Source of the DNA: Patescibacteria group bacterium
Lineage (GTDB): Bacteria > Patescibacteriota > Doudnabacteria > UBA920 > 2-01-FULL-50-11
DNA length: 21,403 nucleotides
Reading direction: 5' to 3'
Assembly: GCA_023485925.1 (NCBI GenBank)
Contig: JAMDAJ010000045.1
Location: 10,497-31,899, forward strand
Numbering within the stretch: position 1 is the first letter of the stretch; each line of letters opens with the position of its first letter. The notes beneath the pieces were generated by a model, which did not search any database, was not told where the DNA came from, and worked only from the letters and a program-made list of their open reading frames with translations. Shown here piece by piece: positions 6,260-13,883 of the stretch. Position numbers and translations under genes: made by a program.

Positions 6260-6505
6260 ATGCCCGAAGAAGCCAAAAAGGAAAGTCAGTATTCCAAAAT
6301 CGAAGTTGACCGGAACCTTTGCATCGGCGCTGCTTCCTGTGTTGCCGTTGCGCCTAATATCTTTGAACTCGATAACGAAAACAAGGCCGTCATCAAAGAC
6401 CCTGCCGGCGCCGACGATGAAACCATCCTCTTGGCCGCCAAATCCTGCCCGGTGTTGGCCATCAAACTCTACGGAAAAGACGGCAAGCAGGTTTTCCCCG
6501 AGTGA
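6260..6505 (+). CDS. Small ferredoxin, probably binding a [3Fe-4S] cluster
   Basis: An 81-aa monocluster ferredoxin. Ligand cysteines are C21 and C27 in CIGAASC and C63 in SCPVLAI. The middle position of the first motif, normally Cys (or Asp) for a fourth ligand, is A24. Only three cysteines remain in the entire protein, which fits [3Fe-4S]. VAVAPNIFELD after the motif is typical of single-cluster bacterial ferredoxins. It lies 15 bases after the DUF59 gene and 26 bases before the superoxide dismutase gene, so it may supply electrons for Fe-S assembly or be an acceptor of the new clusters. The electron partner is unknown. Confidence 0.9.
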   Translation: MPEEAKKESQYSKIEVDRNLCIGAASCVAVAPNIFELDNENKAVIKDPAGADDETILLAAKSCPVLAIKLYGKDGKQVFPE

Positions 6506-6531
6506 CCTTTTGTAAAAAATAATTTAAACCT

Positions 6532-7113
6532 ATGAAGCACACACTACCCAAGCTCCCCTATGCCTACGGGGCGCTAGAACCATACATAGATGCTCAAACC
6601 ATGGAAATCCATCATGGCAAGCACCATCAGACTTATGTTGATAAGCTGAATGCGGCACTTGAAAAATACCCCGACCTAAAGGATTTGCCAGTGGAGGAAC
6701 TTTTAAAAAACCTCAAGACTTTGCCGGTCGAGGACAAGGATCGTTTAGCCATCGGAAATCATGGCGGCGGCCATTTTAACCATAGCTTTTTCTGGCAAAT
6801 CATGGGCCCGGAAAAGGCCGTGGACGAAAAACTCCGCGATGAGATAATAAAAGAACTGGGCTCGGTGGAGGAGTTCAAAAAACTTTTCACCGAAACTGGC
6901 ACCGCCCGTTTCGGCTCCGGCTGGGCCTGGCTGGTGCGCGATGAAAAAGGCAAACTGGAAGTGTACTCCACACCAAATCAAGACTCACCGCTAACGCAAG
7001 GCCATACGCCGCTTATTACCCTGGATGTTTGGGAACATGCTTACTACCTCAAATACCAGAATCGCCGGCAGGAATACATCGACAACTGGTGGCACGTGCT
7101 AAAACTTCTCTAA
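6532..7113 (+). CDS. sodA: Superoxide dismutase, manganese-type of the Fe/Mn family
   Basis: It disproportionates superoxide to oxygen and peroxide in the cytoplasm; no signal peptide is visible. At 193 aa it is the usual length. Metal ligands by motif are H27 (EIHHGKHH), H83 (GGGHFNHSFFW), D164 and H168 (LDVWEHAYY). The glycine-rich stretch before NHS together with Q149 in NQDSPL places the second-shell glutamine as in Mn-dependent enzymes; metal use in vivo cannot be certain. The reading frame ends on the TAA that opens a strong terminator. Linkage to SUF genes makes sense because superoxide destroys exposed Fe-S clusters. Confidence 0.93.
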   Translation: MKHTLPKLPYAYGALEPYIDAQTMEIHHGKHHQTYVDKLNAALEKYPDLKDLPVEELLKNLKTLPVEDKDRLAIGNHGGGHFNHSFFWQIMGPEKAVDEKLRDEIIKELGSVEEFKKLFTETGTARFGSGWAWLVRDEKGKLEVYSTPNQDSPLTQGHTPLITLDVWEHAYYLKYQNRRQEYIDNWWHVLKLL

Positions 7114-7138
7114 AAAACGCCCCTACGGGGGCGTTTTT
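7112..7138. terminator. Strong bidirectional terminator between the sod gene and the SdpI-like gene
   Basis: An 11-bp perfect stem (7113-7123 / 7128-7138) with flanking A and T runs on both sides, and a UACG loop closed by C-G on the plus strand, a known extra-stable tetraloop. It ends the plus-strand SUF/sod unit and the long minus-strand unit that converges from the right. Confidence 0.92.
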
Positions 7139-7145
7139 GAAATCT

Positions 7146-7793
7146 TTAACTTCTAGAATTTTCCTGCCGCTGAAACTCAAGATAAGAATACATTACCAAA
7201 AACAACGATACGCCGATTATTGAGATCAACAACACCCAAATGGCCACTTGGGGCACGAGCAAAGAAAGTAGCGTGACCAGCGCACAAAACTTATACAGCC
7301 TGCCGCCCAAGGCGTGGGTTTTGCTCCAGACGGTCTCGTTCTCCAATGTCCACGGCGTGCGAATGCCGATGAACCAATTCGGCCGCGCTTTTGCCACAAG
7401 CTCGCCCATCATGTAAAACAGCGCGGCCAGGGCCGGCACCATAAAAACCGTAAGGTTAAACCGGCCGCCAAGATTCCACCAGAGAGTCAAAGCGTAAATG
7501 TACGCAAAGAACAGGAAGACGCAAGCGATAAAAAGCTGGAAAGTGCCGAAAAATTCCTGGATATTCCGGCGCCGCGGATCGATTTTGGGAACCAGCCAGA
7601 ACAGTCCTAACATTCCAAACGCCATTATCGGCATAAGAAAGGCTCCCCAGAACTTCGACATGTAGCCATTTACTTCCCCGGCGGCATTCCAGTGGCTGGC
7701 GACTCGCTCGGGTAGCAGCGGATAAACGTAAAAGGCGGCCGCAAAACAGGCCAGAGTTATAACAACCGGCAAAATCGCGACAATTTTTTTCAT
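7146..7793 (-). CDS. SdpI-family (DUF1648) membrane protein
   Basis: A 215-aa integral membrane protein. The N-terminal part has YPLLPERVASHWNAAGEVNGY (residues 24-44), the DUF1648 signature. The C-terminal part has RPNWFIGIRTPWTLENETVWSKTHALGGRLY, the SdpI signature. About six hydrophobic segments are visible. SdpI of Bacillus subtilis is an immunity and signalling protein against the SdpC toxin, but most family members have no known toxin partner and none is seen here. It lies 15 bases after the metal ATPase gene and is the last gene before the terminator. Confidence 0.9.
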   Translation of the reverse strand: MKKIVAILPVVITLACFAAAFYVYPLLPERVASHWNAAGEVNGYMSKFWGAFLMPIMAFGMLGLFWLVPKIDPRRRNIQEFFGTFQLFIACVFLFFAYIYALTLWWNLGGRFNLTVFMVPALAALFYMMGELVAKARPNWFIGIRTPWTLENETVWSKTHALGGRLYKFCALVTLLSLLVPQVAIWVLLISIIGVSLFLVMYSYLEFQRQENSRS

Positions 7794-7808
7794 GATCGTA
7801 AAAATTAA

Positions 7809-9662
7809 TTATACTTGCGATTTTTGAAAGATTACGCGCAAAGCGTTAAAAATCACGATAACATCCAGCCCTTCTTGATAAAGCGCGCCGCTTATCGGCG
7901 TAATATGACCGGCGGCTGCCAGGATCATCAGCAAGATACTTGCTCCGATGCCGAAAAAGATGCCTTGCTTGGCTATCGCGATGACCCGTTTGGAAATTTT
8001 AAGGGCGTCGCCCACGCGGGTCAGATCGTCGCCGGTAATGACGATGTCGCTGGTGTCGGCGGAGGCGGTGGATCCGTGCCCGCCGATGGCGATACCCACG
8101 TCCGCGGCGGCCAAAGCCGGCGCATCGTTCACACCGTCGCCCACCATAGCTACTGACCCGAACTGCCGTTTGTGGTCGGCCACTTCCGCGACCTTCTGCT
8201 CCGGCAAGCACTCGGCATGAACATCAGAGATCCCGAGTTTGCCGGCGATGGTCTGGGCGACGCTCTGTCGGTCGCCGGTAAGCATGACGATTTTTTCCAC
8301 GCCCAAGCACCTCACTTCCGCAAACAGCTGCTTGATCTCGGGCCTAGCCACATCGGCAAAGAAAATCGCGCCGAGTAAATAGTGTTCCGTCCCCAAATAC
8401 ACGGTGATCCGGCCTTCTTTTAGCCCCTGCTCGTGCTGACGCAGCGCTTCTGCCGGGATTGAAATTTGATGATGCTTTAAAAATCCCAACTTGCCGAAAT
8501 GATAATGCACGCCATCCACGTCGCCGCTTACGCCGTCACCCAGGTGCTCGTTAAAATTTTGAGGGAACTCTAAAGTCAGCCCCCGCTCGTTACGAGCATA
8601 GCTTACTAACGCCCGGGCTAAAACATGGGACGAAAGCTGATCCAAACTCGCCGCCAGTTTCACGATCTCCGCCTCGGTTTTTTTATGATAACTCACGGTC
8701 CCGGTCACCTTGGGCGCGCCCAAAGTTAACGTGCCGGTCTTGTCAAAAACGAAAGCTCGAATTTGAGCCAATTTTTCCAGAGCCTCCCCGCTTTTAATGA
8801 TGATACCGCGGGACGCTGCCCGGGAAATGCCCGAAATCATGGCGATTGGCGTGGCCAAAATCAGCGGGCAGGGCGTAGCCACCACCAAAACCGCAAGTAA
8901 TCGTACCGGATCGGAGGAAGTCAGCCAGGCCACAGCCGCCAGGGAGAAAGTGATGACCGTGAACCACACGCTGTACTGGTCGGCCAACCGCACCACCGGC
9001 GCCCGGCTCTCTCCGGCGGCTTTTACCAGTTCGACGATGCGCTGATAACTGCTCTCACCGCAGGTCGCAAGCGCCCGAACCTCCAACATCCCCTGGCCAT
9101 TCACACTGCCGGAAAGCACGCGGTCGGAGATCCGCTTTTCCACCGGCAGACTTTCTCCCGTCAAAGCCGATTCGTCAACGCTCGACCGGCCGGAAATAAC
9201 CAAGCTGTCCACCGGCACGATTTCCCCGGGTTTCACCACTAAAATCTGTTCAGGTAAAACCTCCTCGGCCGTTACATCGGCGATTCCCGTCGGGGTTTTG
9301 ATGTGGGCCAAGGTCGGCACGCCGGCAAGCAGCGCGGTCAGCTCCCGCCGCGCGCGGTACAACGCGTAATCTTCCAGGGCCTCTCCGCCGGAAAGCATTA
9401 AGGCAATGACCACCCCGGCAAGATACTGCCCTAGAGCAAGGGAAGCGGCGATGGCCACCATAGCGATAAGGTCTACGCCGAAATGCCGGCGGTAAAGGGA
9501 GATTACCAGGCGTACCAATGGCGGCACCGCCCCGAAAATGAGCGCGATCTTTAAGGTCATCTCGTCCGCCAAACCAAAATTCCCCAGGTGAAAAAGGCCG
9601 GCCAAGGCCAGTCCGAACAGAATGAGAAAAGGCACGGAATATTTTAAATATGCGTTGTTCAT
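7809..9662 (-). CDS. P1B-type heavy-metal-transporting ATPase, CPL/HV variant without N-terminal metal-binding domain
   Basis: A 617-aa metal-exporting P-type ATPase in the membrane. Seen in order: four N-terminal membrane segments, TGES (168-171) in the actuator domain, the transport motif TPCPL (263-267), DKTGTLT (307-313) with the phosphorylated aspartate, a nucleotide-domain SSHVLARAL (344-352), MLTGD (460-464) and GDGVND (508-513). There is no CxxC metal-binding domain at the N-terminus. The intramembrane motif is CPL in place of CPC or CPH, and the usual HP dipeptide of the nucleotide domain is HV (346-347). Metal specificity cannot be assigned; zinc, cadmium or cobalt are possible. It lies between the metalloprotease and SdpI-like genes with spacings of 15-17 bases. 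Confidence 0.92.
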   Translation of the reverse strand: MNNAYLKYSVPFLILFGLALAGLFHLGNFGLADEMTLKIALIFGAVPPLVRLVISLYRRHFGVDLIAMVAIAASLALGQYLAGVVIALMLSGGEALEDYALYRARRELTALLAGVPTLAHIKTPTGIADVTAEEVLPEQILVVKPGEIVPVDSLVISGRSSVDESALTGESLPVEKRISDRVLSGSVNGQGMLEVRALATCGESSYQRIVELVKAAGESRAPVVRLADQYSVWFTVITFSLAAVAWLTSSDPVRLLAVLVVATPCPLILATPIAMISGISRAASRGIIIKSGEALEKLAQIRAFVFDKTGTLTLGAPKVTGTVSYHKKTEAEIVKLAASLDQLSSHVLARALVSYARNERGLTLEFPQNFNEHLGDGVSGDVDGVHYHFGKLGFLKHHQISIPAEALRQHEQGLKEGRITVYLGTEHYLLGAIFFADVARPEIKQLFAEVRCLGVEKIVMLTGDRQSVAQTIAGKLGISDVHAECLPEQKVAEVADHKRQFGSVAMVGDGVNDAPALAAADVGIAIGGHGSTASADTSDIVITGDDLTRVGDALKISKRVIAIAKQGIFFGIGASILLMILAAAGHITPISGALYQEGLDVIVIFNALRVIFQKSQV

Positions 9663-9679
9663 TTTCTGATCAAGCTCTT

Positions 9680-10651
9680 TTAAAAACTGAAGTCGCAGGC
9701 CGTCTTTAAGGCGGATAAGTCGTCTGCCGTAATGGTATCGCTCATGCTGCTGTTCAACCGGTACATAATAGCCTGGGGATTATCCAAATGCGACAGGCCC
9801 AAAGCGTGGCCCAGCTCGTGCGCCAGCGACCGGACCAGCTCCGTATGGTCGGCAAAAGAAAAAATGGTGATGGAAATACCGTCCGGACCGCTCTTGTACA
9901 CGCCCGCCTCGAATTCGCCGCCGTGCTGGGTCCCGATGTTGTTGTACTTATCGACCTGCAAATTCAAACTCTGAGCCAAAAGATTCAGACTATCGATGAC
10001 GGCATTGAGATTGGCGATGGAATTGTTCAAAGTTCGCTGTCGGACCTGCAGACCGGCGGCTTCAGTGTTAAGCTGCCCCTGCTCCTGCTGCAGACGGGCG
10101 TAATCTTCTTCCGGCGCGCCGCCCGCGGCATTCCATTCGGCCACTTCCTTCTCGTAAGCCAGCTTCCGCTTATCATAATCGGCCACCGCGGTCGTGAGTT
10201 TGTTTTTTTCGGAAGTATAACTGGAATATAGCTGCTCATATTTAACCTTGAGTAGGTCGTAAGAATTTTTATCCTGCTTGATATGCAGACCCAAAGATTG
10301 TAATTTGTCCGTCGCCTCTTGTCGCCAGTCATAAGTCAAATTCACTACCAATTTGCCAGCCGCGTCAGGCTCAAAGAGATTTTTTCCGGATGCTTTCTCC
10401 CACTGGTCGACCGCCTCGGCGATGGCCTGCTCAAAATCGTCCCGGGAGATGTGGAAACGGTCGTCAAAAGTCCCCGGGCGGTAGGTCAGGGGCTTAACGC
10501 AGGGACCGGAGGGAAAAAACCGGATTTTCAGATCTTCCAGCCGCGTGCTTAAAGCCGCATAGGTGCCGGGCTTTTGGAGGTAGCCGAATAACGCAATAAA
10601 AAATAAAAGCCCTGCGGCAAAATAGAGCGTTTTTTTAGATTTCCTGGTCAT
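9680..10651 (-). CDS. Membrane-anchored matrixin-like zinc metalloprotease split by a long coiled coil
   Basis: A 323-aa protein with an N-terminal membrane anchor or signal (residues 8-25, after RKSKK). A matrixin-like N-terminal part follows: PLTYRPG (54-60), then DDFEQAIAEAVDQWEKASG and LVVNLTYDW. Residues 113-238 are a charged, Leu/Lys/Gln-rich predicted coiled coil. The catalytic end then appears: AHELGHALGLSH with zinc ligands H278, H282 and H288 and base E279, then the Met-turn AIMY (M296). The zinc motif HExxHxxGxxH is complete, so it should be an active metzincin acting outside the membrane. Typical matrixin domains are about 160 aa without such an insertion. A lone C51 and C319 may form a disulfide. 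The substrate is unknown. Confidence 0.88.
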   Translation of the reverse strand: MTRKSKKTLYFAAGLLFFIALFGYLQKPGTYAALSTRLEDLKIRFFPSGPCVKPLTYRPGTFDDRFHISRDDFEQAIAEAVDQWEKASGKNLFEPDAAGKLVVNLTYDWRQEATDKLQSLGLHIKQDKNSYDLLKVKYEQLYSSYTSEKNKLTTAVADYDKRKLAYEKEVAEWNAAGGAPEEDYARLQQEQGQLNTEAAGLQVRQRTLNNSIANLNAVIDSLNLLAQSLNLQVDKYNNIGTQHGGEFEAGVYKSGPDGISITIFSFADHTELVRSLAHELGHALGLSHLDNPQAIMYRLNSSMSDTITADDLSALKTACDFSF

Positions 10652-10673
10652 ATAACAGGTTTATCCTTTACTC

Positions 10674-10682
10674 ACTATATCA
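10674..10682 (-). promoter_or_regulatory. Possible extended -10 promoter before the metalloprotease gene
   Basis: On the minus strand, TGATATAGT (10682-10674), an extended -10 match, lies about 22 bases upstream of the metalloprotease start in the 44-base gap after the AlkD-like gene. No good -35 is seen. It could let the metalloprotease, ATPase and SdpI-like genes be transcribed apart from the upstream genes. Confidence 0.4.
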
Positions 10683-10695
10683 GAAAAAACCCTTT

Positions 10696-11421
10696 TTAAA
10701 AATCAAGTCCCCCACTGGACAAATAACGTTTTCGCTCATGCCGTGGAAAACGTTCAAGGGTATAATACAACATCACCCGCGGCATGATTCGGTGATGATG
10801 TTTCAGATAATTATGCAAAACGCGCATATCACGTTTCCCCACCTCTCGCAACATCCAGCCGCAGGCCTTGTGGATGAGGTCATGGCGGTCGCGCATCAAC
10901 ATCCGGACGATTTTTAGAGTCGGCTCAAAATCTAACCGCCGGATGAATTGAAAGGTAGAAACGATGGCGATGCGGCGTTCCCAGAGAGATGAGGAACGGG
11001 CAAATTTTTCAAGCGGTCCGATGGAACGTCTAAATAAATGCCGACCAACGATTTTATATGCCGACAAATCGACTAAATCCCAATTGTTCACGTATCGTGT
11101 ATGGTCAAGATAAAATCGGTAAATTTTTTCCCTCTCTAATACATTTTTCTCGTATCGGCGAACCAGGATAAACAGGGCCAACTGACGTTCCTCGTGAATT
11201 TTGGAATGCAGAAGCTTTTCGATATCCGCTAAAGACAAAAGAAAAAATTCCTTGGCAAGTTCCCGGGTCTGCGGGGCGGTGAGACCGATAAAAACATCTC
11301 CCGCCCCGTACTCGCCCGGGCCGGTTTTGAAAAACCGCTGCGATGTGGCAGCGCGTTTTGGGTCACCTTGCCGCAAAACAGCTTCATGGGCCTTGCGATA
11401 AATCGGTGGCTTTGACTGCAT
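10696..11421 (-). CDS. AlkD-like DNA alkylation repair glycosylase
   Basis: A 241-aa all-helical HEAT-like repeat protein of the DNA alkylation repair family, which excises bulky or positively charged alkylated bases. The signature segment NNWDLVDLSAYKIVG carries the aspartate that corresponds to the catalytic Asp of AlkD. LWERRIAIVSTFQFIRR, DRHDLIHKACGWMLREVGKRD and the MPR segment near the C-terminus are all family-typical. It starts 3 bases after the acylphosphatase stop, so the two are probably co-transcribed. Confidence 0.93.
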   Translation of the reverse strand: MQSKPPIYRKAHEAVLRQGDPKRAATSQRFFKTGPGEYGAGDVFIGLTAPQTRELAKEFFLLSLADIEKLLHSKIHEERQLALFILVRRYEKNVLEREKIYRFYLDHTRYVNNWDLVDLSAYKIVGRHLFRRSIGPLEKFARSSSLWERRIAIVSTFQFIRRLDFEPTLKIVRMLMRDRHDLIHKACGWMLREVGKRDMRVLHNYLKHHHRIMPRVMLYYTLERFPRHERKRYLSSGGLDF

Positions 11422-11424
11422 AAA

Positions 11425-11697
11425 CTACGCGCGGGCGGAAAAATCTTTAAAATTTGATTCGGGAATTTTTTTTGCCTCGACTCGCTCAACTGATGCGCTA
11501 TAGGAGCCGCGGCGGCACCAATTTACGAATTCTTCGACATCTTCCGAATTGCCTTCCGCCACCATCGATACGCTGCCATCGGGGTCATTTCGCACCCAGC
11601 CGCAAACATCCAATTCCTGCGCCTTTCGCAAGCAAGCATACCGGAACCCCACCCCCTGCACTAATCCTGAAATTTTTATGGCTAGGGATTTTTTCAT
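11425..11697 (-). CDS. acyP: Acylphosphatase
   Basis: A 90-aa enzyme of normal length that hydrolyses acyl phosphates. The active-site signature GLVQGVGFRYACLRKA (residues 11-26) contains the catalytic arginine R19, and VRNDPDGSV (35-43) contains the catalytic asparagine N37. The C-terminal strand is also as expected. The gene has a possible ribosome binding site (aggtg) about 7 bases upstream. It lies 12 bases after the histidine phosphatase gene and 3 before the AlkD-like gene. Confidence 0.95.
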   Translation of the reverse strand: MKKSLAIKISGLVQGVGFRYACLRKAQELDVCGWVRNDPDGSVSMVAEGNSEDVEEFVNWCRRGSYSASVERVEAKKIPESNFKDFSARA

Positions 11698-11709
11698 GAA
11701 GACACCTGG

Positions 11710-12582
11710 CTATGACAAACTCATCGAACCATCTTTCGCGTCAAAAGTGAAATCAATTTTTTTCCTTGTCTTGCGCAGGCTCGTCTTGGCCCGAACCTCA
11801 ACGGTCGCGTGTCCGGGATGGTCGAGATCGAATTCAAATTTTAACATATCGCCGCGATGTAATTTCGCGCGTTCCTCTTCATTCCGAAATAAATTGCCCA
11901 AAAACGAATCACGGTATTCTGCCTCGGAATAGCTCCCGGCATGCACAACCTCCCCGTGGGTCACACCCACGAAAACCGGGATTTTACTGTGATAACCGCT
12001 CTCCGGATCAGCAATTTTGTTTGATAACCGAGTTTTATCTACTGCATTGAAAAAACTTAAAAACTGCTTGAAGCGCACTCCCTTTGTTTTTACATCCTTA
12101 TCCTCATTGTCGATATCAGATAGCTCGGCGGAATGTCCGGCCGCCGGGACGATTTCATTGTTTGGCCCGACTGTTGGCGAAAGATCTCCACCGCTCCGCA
12201 GCACCTCGAGAGTTTCCGGTTTATTAAAAATTTCAAAACCTTTTTCTTTTAGCACCGCGCTTATCTCTCTTGCGGTGCTTTGCGCCCGCGCTCGGGGACT
12301 GGAAAAAAATACGATAATGTGTTTTTTCGGGTCAAGATCTGCCGCGACTGTTTCCGCTCTCTCCCTTAATTTCTCTTTACCGACTTCGGTCAAATCATCG
12401 AGTTCGGGCGCCCAACGCTTGTGTTCCTTTACATGTCGCCTCTCCAAATAATCCGTTTTTCCATGCCGAAAAAGGTAAAGTTTCAAATGTGATAACTCGG
12501 CCTCGTTTAGCTCGCTTTCGCGGGTATGCGGCTCTTGCTGTTCCAAACCCTCCGGCCGATATTGGGCCTCACTTTCGTTCAT
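11710..12582 (-). CDS. Histidine phosphatase superfamily protein (phosphoglycerate mutase-like)
   Basis: A 290-aa protein with the histidine-phosphatase core: LYLFRHGKTD with the phospho-accepting H40 and R39, SSPRARAQSTA with the second arginine, and FVGVTHGEVVHAG with the second catalytic histidine. Phosphatase rather than mutase activity is likely given the divergent sequence. The first 32 residues are an acidic, Glu-rich extension outside the core, and the last 45 residues carry a basic stretch (KTSLRKTRKK). Two insertions (about 120-170) make it longer than the usual 200-220 aa. It begins 2 bases after the prepilin-like gene. The substrate is not predictable. Confidence 0.88.
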   Translation of the reverse strand: MNESEAQYRPEGLEQQEPHTRESELNEAELSHLKLYLFRHGKTDYLERRHVKEHKRWAPELDDLTEVGKEKLRERAETVAADLDPKKHIIVFFSSPRARAQSTAREISAVLKEKGFEIFNKPETLEVLRSGGDLSPTVGPNNEIVPAAGHSAELSDIDNEDKDVKTKGVRFKQFLSFFNAVDKTRLSNKIADPESGYHSKIPVFVGVTHGEVVHAGSYSEAEYRDSFLGNLFRNEEERAKLHRGDMLKFEFDLDHPGHATVEVRAKTSLRKTRKKIDFTFDAKDGSMSLS

Positions 12583-12584
12583 AT

Positions 12585-13070
12585 TTATTTCCCTATCTGA
12601 TAATATCTATCCGATCCGTTCCAGCCCGAGGCGCCGGCTAATACGCCGGTCCCGCCGCCGGGTGAAGGCTGAGAAAGCGACGGCAGTGTCACTGGCTCTT
12701 CTGCATTCTCCAAATTCGCATACACGGCGCAATGCGCCCCGTCGGCAGAAACTGTGTAACGATAACGGGTCTCAGCGTCGCTTCCGGTCTTGGGGTCTTT
12801 GGGCGAAAGCGATACATAATTTGCCGCCTGCGGGTATTTCGCGACTAACTCTGATGTTAAGTTAGCGATATCGTAATCCCCAGCTCCGGCCTGCGGGAAA
12901 TAACAGGAGCCGGCATAAAGCAGTTGGCCTAAACGGGCAAGGTCGCTTTTACGCATCACGTCGCGGGCTTTGATGCGCATGCCGCTTGTCGCCACCGTGA
13001 TAATGCCGGCCAGTACCCCGATGATGGCGACGACGACTAACAATTCTATCAAAGAGAAACCTCGTTTCAT
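12585..13070 (-). CDS. Type IV prepilin-like / type II secretion pseudopilin
   Basis: A 161-aa protein starting MKRGFSLIELLVVVAIIGVL, the class III signal of type IV pilins: a short basic leader, cleavage after G4, methylated F5 and the conserved E9. A hydrophobic helix follows, then a 120-residue extracytoplasmic domain with two cysteines (CYFPQ region and HCAVYAN) and a glycine-rich, serine-rich tail. The start at 13070 is chosen because it gives the exact leader; the longer frame to 13094 would add eight residues that spoil it. No pilus assembly genes are in the window. It follows a 37-bp palindrome. Confidence 0.92.
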   Translation of the reverse strand: MKRGFSLIELLVVVAIIGVLAGIITVATSGMRIKARDVMRKSDLARLGQLLYAGSCYFPQAGAGDYDIANLTSELVAKYPQAANYVSLSPKDPKTGSDAETRYRYTVSADGAHCAVYANLENAEEPVTLPSLSQPSPGGGTGVLAGASGWNGSDRYYQIGK

Positions 13071-13087
13071 TTTATGACTTCTTCCCG

Positions 13088-13124
13088 TGACCATAATAAA
13101 TCACGGCGTGATTTATTATGGTCA
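13088..13124. repeat. Perfect 37-bp palindrome between the nuclease and prepilin genes
   Basis: Two 18-base arms (13088-13105 and 13107-13124) are exact reverse complements around a single central G. It sits 6 bases after the stop of the nuclease gene and 17 bases before the prepilin start. The outer arms are AT-rich and the centre is cacggcgtg. There is no T-run after the stem, so it is not a classical terminator. It could be an operator for a dimeric regulator, an RNA stability or attenuation hairpin, or a recombination or mobile-element scar. Confidence 0.9.
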
Positions 13125-13130
13125 TCAAAA

Positions 13131-13880
13131 TTATTCACACTCGCTTGCCGCCCGGCGGTAAGCGCAATAATCGCAGTCAGCGCCGGAAAACGGCAAAATG
13201 TCAGACATTAAACAGGCGCGAAGTTTAACGAGCACTCCTTCTATCCAATCCGTGCTTCCGGTGTAAGATATGAGTTTAATGTTGAATTCCAGCTTTCCGT
13301 CGAAGGCTTCTTTGTCGGTATCGCCGTTGCAGTAGACAAAATAACCCGTCGGTGAAACCTCAAAGCCGTTATTTTTTAGCAGCCACTGATAAATTTCCAT
13401 TTGTCGCTTGTAAGCGATCTGCCAGTCGGCATCGATGTTCACTTCCTCGGTTTTGGAGGTGGATTTGTAATCGACCACCATAAGTTCCCCCTCGTTATTG
13501 ACCCACACGTCGTCGATGGCGCCGGTAATAAGCAGATTGGTGGGCACATGCAGATACTGCAGCCCTTTAAAATTTTCCCGCCAGATGTTGATGTCTGGAT
13601 GCTCGTAGGGCACCGCATCGACGCCGTAGGCTTTCATCAAAGGATGCGCGGTCTGCTTGGCCCGATGGATATCGAATTCCTTTTTCAAAAGTGCGTCCAC
13701 GGCGCTATTCAAAGAAAACGGAAAACCCGGCGGCTGGGCCACACCGAGACGCCGGTCCAGATAAAAACACAACGGACAGTTCAAAAACAGCTCGATCTTG
13801 CTGCGGCTGACTTTGAAAGGAGTTTTGGAGCCCGGATCGAACAAGCGGGAGGAACGATTCGCTTTGTAGTATTTCGACAT
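13131..13880 (-). CDS. PD-(D/E)XK nuclease of the Cas4/RecB-like family with a putative Fe-S cluster
   Basis: A 249-aa protein related to the PF12705-type nucleases (Cas4, AddB, RecB C-terminal domain). The catalytic residues are visible: GAIDDVWV (D123/D124), VVDYKST (D137, K139) and Q160 with MEIYQWLL as the motif that follows. Cysteines C35 (FLNCPLC), then C236, C239 (CDYC) and C248 (near the C-terminus) match the one-plus-three spacing of the 4Fe-4S-bound members. No CRISPR array, cas1 or helicase is nearby, so a DNA repair or processing role is more likely than CRISPR adaptation. It is the last gene of a minus-strand unit, 3 bases after the aldo-keto reductase gene. Confidence 0.87.
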   Translation of the reverse strand: MSKYYKANRSSRLFDPGSKTPFKVSRSKIELFLNCPLCFYLDRRLGVAQPPGFPFSLNSAVDALLKKEFDIHRAKQTAHPLMKAYGVDAVPYEHPDINIWRENFKGLQYLHVPTNLLITGAIDDVWVNNEGELMVVDYKSTSKTEEVNIDADWQIAYKRQMEIYQWLLKNNGFEVSPTGYFVYCNGDTDKEAFDGKLEFNIKLISYTGSTDWIEGVLVKLRACLMSDILPFSGADCDYCAYRRAASECE

Positions 13881-13883
13881 AAT

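Noticed and set aside
13131..13880. Part of a CRISPR-Cas system
   Set aside because: The nuclease resembles Cas4, but no repeat array, cas1, cas2 or effector is in the window.
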